Origin: Hyphomicrobiales bacterium
GTDB lineage: Bacteria; Pseudomonadota; Alphaproteobacteria; Rhizobiales; Xanthobacteraceae
NCBI GenBank assembly: GCA_016713235.1
Contig: JADJPN010000001.1
Location: 1-64,000 of the forward strand
Length of the DNA: 64,000 bases
Direction: 5' to 3'
The notes beneath the pieces are model-generated. The model had not been told where the DNA came from. It searched no databases and saw nothing but the letters and a program-made list of their open reading frames with translations. How positions within the stretch are numbered: position 1 is the stretch's first letter; each line of letters begins with the position of its first letter. Below, piece after piece: positions 62,503 to 64,000 of this stretch. A program made the position numbers and the translations under genes.

Positions 62503-64000
62503 TCAGCCTTTGTCCGGGTTCTTGGGATCCTCCGCCCGCGGCGGAACGGTTTCGCCGGGCAAGCCTTCTTTCAGCTTCAACTGAATTTTCGGAAGCTCTT
62601 CGGGCTCGGGCTTGTTCTCGAGCGCACGCGCCCACTGAAACTTCGCCTCAAGCTTGCGATCGATTTTCCAATAGGCATCACCCAAATGGTCGTTGATCGT
62701 CGGGTCAGAGGGCGACAGCACGATTGCCTTTTCCAGCTCGGCCGCGGCTTCCTCGAAGCGGCCGAGGCGATAATACGCCCAGCCAAGACTGTCGATGATG
62801 TAACCGTCCTTGGGACGCAGGCTCACCGCCTTACGGATCATTTCGAGCGCTTGATCGAGATTGACGCCCTGATCGACCCAGGAATAGCCGAGATAGTTCA
62901 GCACCTGCGGATTGTCGGGAGACAGTTTCAACGCCTGCTGAAAATCCTTCTCGGCAAGCGGCCACTGCTTCGCGCGCTCGTAGCTCATGCCGCGGTAGTA
63001 ATAGATCGCCCAATGCTCGCGCTTGGGTTCACCCACCGTTTTCAGGATTTTTGAGTAACCATCGGCGGCTTCGGTGTAGCGCTTTCCGGCACGCAACACG
63101 TTGGCATAGGCGAACATGCCTTCGATGTCGTCCGGCTTTTCTTCGGCAAGCGCGGCCAGGCGCTCGCGCGCTTCGTCTTTCTTTTCCAGAACGTCAAGAT
63201 TAAGCGCGCGCTGGATCATCGCCTTGCGCTTGAGCGGCGAACTTTCGGGAACGCGATCGTAGGTCTCGATCGCCATTTCGTACTTCTTCGTCGCCTCGAA
63301 CAAGCTGCCGAGCGCGACAACCGCGAGCGGATGCTCGGGGTTCAAATAGATCGCAAGCTGGAGATAGACCATACCGAGGTCTTCGCCGCCCTGCTCCTGA
63401 CTCAGCGCGGAACCGAGCCCATAGAGCGCTTCCGAAGCGCCGGTGGCCGCGTTCGACACCAACGGCGTGAGCTTGCCGCTCGTTTTCAACTCGGCAAGGG
63501 CGCTGTCGATCAACGGATGACGCACGAGCGCGCGCGAGAAATCGCCGTAGACCTTTTCGGCATCCTCCACGCGGCCGGCGCGGGCCAGGATGCGGGCATA
63601 AGCATCGACGTTACGCAGCGAGTTCGGATCGATGGAGCGCACACGCTCCATCCGCTTCAGCGCTTCGTTGCGCTGGTTCGCGAGATCCAGCATCAGGCCG
63701 GCATGCAGGTTCTTGTAGAGCCCGTACCATTCCGGTCCGGAGAGCTTGTCGATCTGCGCAATTCCGTTCTTGAAATTGTTCGAGCCGTACCAGCTCCAGC
63801 CCGTGAGCAGCGTCGCTGTGAGATCGGCGATCGGCCCTTGGCCGGCGATCGCCAGATGCGTGCGCGCCTGTGCGAACTGGTTCGCCTTCAACGCTTTCAC
63901 GCCGAGCGCAAGCCGCGCAATGCGGTGCGACCGATCGACTGCGATCAGGCGTTCGGCGAGCGGAAAGGATTCCTCAGCCGAGCCGCTTTGCAGGGTGACG
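62503..64000 (-). CDS. Tetratricopeptide-repeat protein, N-terminus beyond right edge
   Basis: The visible 499 residues are almost all helical TPR repeats. Good examples: MVYLQLAIYLNPEHPLAVVA, AEKDFQQALKLSPDNPQVLN, YLGYSWVDQGVNLDQALEMI, RKAVSLRPKDGYIIDSLGWA, YYRLGRFEEAAAELEKAIVL, SPSDPTINDHLGDAYWKIDR. The C-terminus is EETVPPRAEDPKNPDKG-like and charged. The frame is open through the edge of the window, so the start lies outside. Alphaproteobacterial proteins of this kind are usually periplasmic or outer-membrane scaffolds; a precise role cannot be given. Confidence 0.88.
   Translation of the reverse strand, partial: VTLQSGSAEESFPLAERLIAVDRSHRIARLALGVKALKANQFAQARTHLAIAGQGPIADLTATLLTGWSWYGSNNFKNGIAQIDKLSGPEWYGLYKNLHAGLMLDLANQRNEALKRMERVRSIDPNSLRNVDAYARILARAGRVEDAEKVYGDFSRALVRHPLIDSALAELKTSGKLTPLVSNAATGASEALYGLGSALSQEQGGEDLGMVYLQLAIYLNPEHPLAVVALGSLFEATKKYEMAIETYDRVPESSPLKRKAMIQRALNLDVLEKKDEARERLAALAEEKPDDIEGMFAYANVLRAGKRYTEAADGYSKILKTVGEPKREHWAIYYYRGMSYERAKQWPLAEKDFQQALKLSPDNPQVLNYLGYSWVDQGVNLDQALEMIRKAVSLRPKDGYIIDSLGWAYYRLGRFEEAAAELEKAIVLSPSDPTINDHLGDAYWKIDRKLEAKFQWARALENKPEPEELPKIQLKLKEGLPGETVPPRAEDPKNPDKG

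Noticed and set aside
19952..64000. Many long open frames antisense to real genes (for example opposite dxs, fabI and the acyl-CoA ligase)
   Set aside because: They are Arg/His-rich shadows typical of high-GC coding DNA, with no recognisable domains.

Overview
The window looks like an alphaproteobacterial (Rhizobiales, Bradyrhizobiaceae/Xanthobacteraceae-like) chromosome fragment. The grounds are a high-GC core with many GCG/CGC codons, gene neighbourhoods typical of that group (histone deacetylase-like/xseB/dxs/tlyA; dnaJ-like/fabI/aroC/ribB; pyrC divergent from ygfZ; nadABC beside a Nudix-type NAD regulator) and several families common there (DUF1194, DUF1499, TIGR02301, extensin-like). The genus cannot be fixed from the sequence alone.

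Positions 1-18,156 are accessory DNA of lower gene density and lower GC. From the left: a truncated branched-chain-type substrate-binding protein divergent from a broken thioesterase gene, around three alternating operator half-sites. Next comes an IS3-family remnant, then a RidA / nitrate-taurine-type ABC transporter / LysR module, then an inverted copy of the same IS end. After that a 214-bp sequence appears which recurs at 17,939-18,156, directly against the 3' end of tRNA-Gln. The roughly 12 kb between these direct repeats form a decayed tRNA-associated island: a 21-bp periodic repeat array, a truncated IS3-family element, a cyclase-amidase-Liv transporter operon with its LysR regulator, an inverted copy of the IS end, and a large serine recombinase with a broken reading frame.

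Positions 18,157-64,000 are mostly ordinary chromosome: tRNA-Gln, tRNA-Pro, a cold-shock protein, cell-wall enzymes (extensin-like protein, L,D-transpeptidase), CorA, pdxH, a DnaJ-like chaperone, fabI with an overlapping flavoprotein monooxygenase, aroC-ribB, an rRNA/tRNA methyltransferase, a MATE pump, the tlyA-dxs-xseB-deacetylase block, an acyl-CoA dehydrogenase, Sua5, a GlcD-type oxidase, a Nudix hydrolase, pyrC, ygfZ, tag, HD and phosphatase genes, a NadQ-like regulator facing nadC-nadB-nadA, two tandem MFS transporters, an AcuI-like reductase, a LysR regulator and a TPR protein running off the right edge.

A caution applies throughout. Single-base frame breaks occur in many genes, including near-essential ones (aroC, nadB, nadC), often at homopolymers, and an improbable C-rich tract separates nadQ from nadC. 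Much of this is probably residual sequencing or assembly error. Where a frame is broken I give the span of the whole gene and say where the break is. The clearest real decay is in the first 18 kb (IS truncations, a 16-bp tandem duplication in the recombinase, a truncated AsnC domain).
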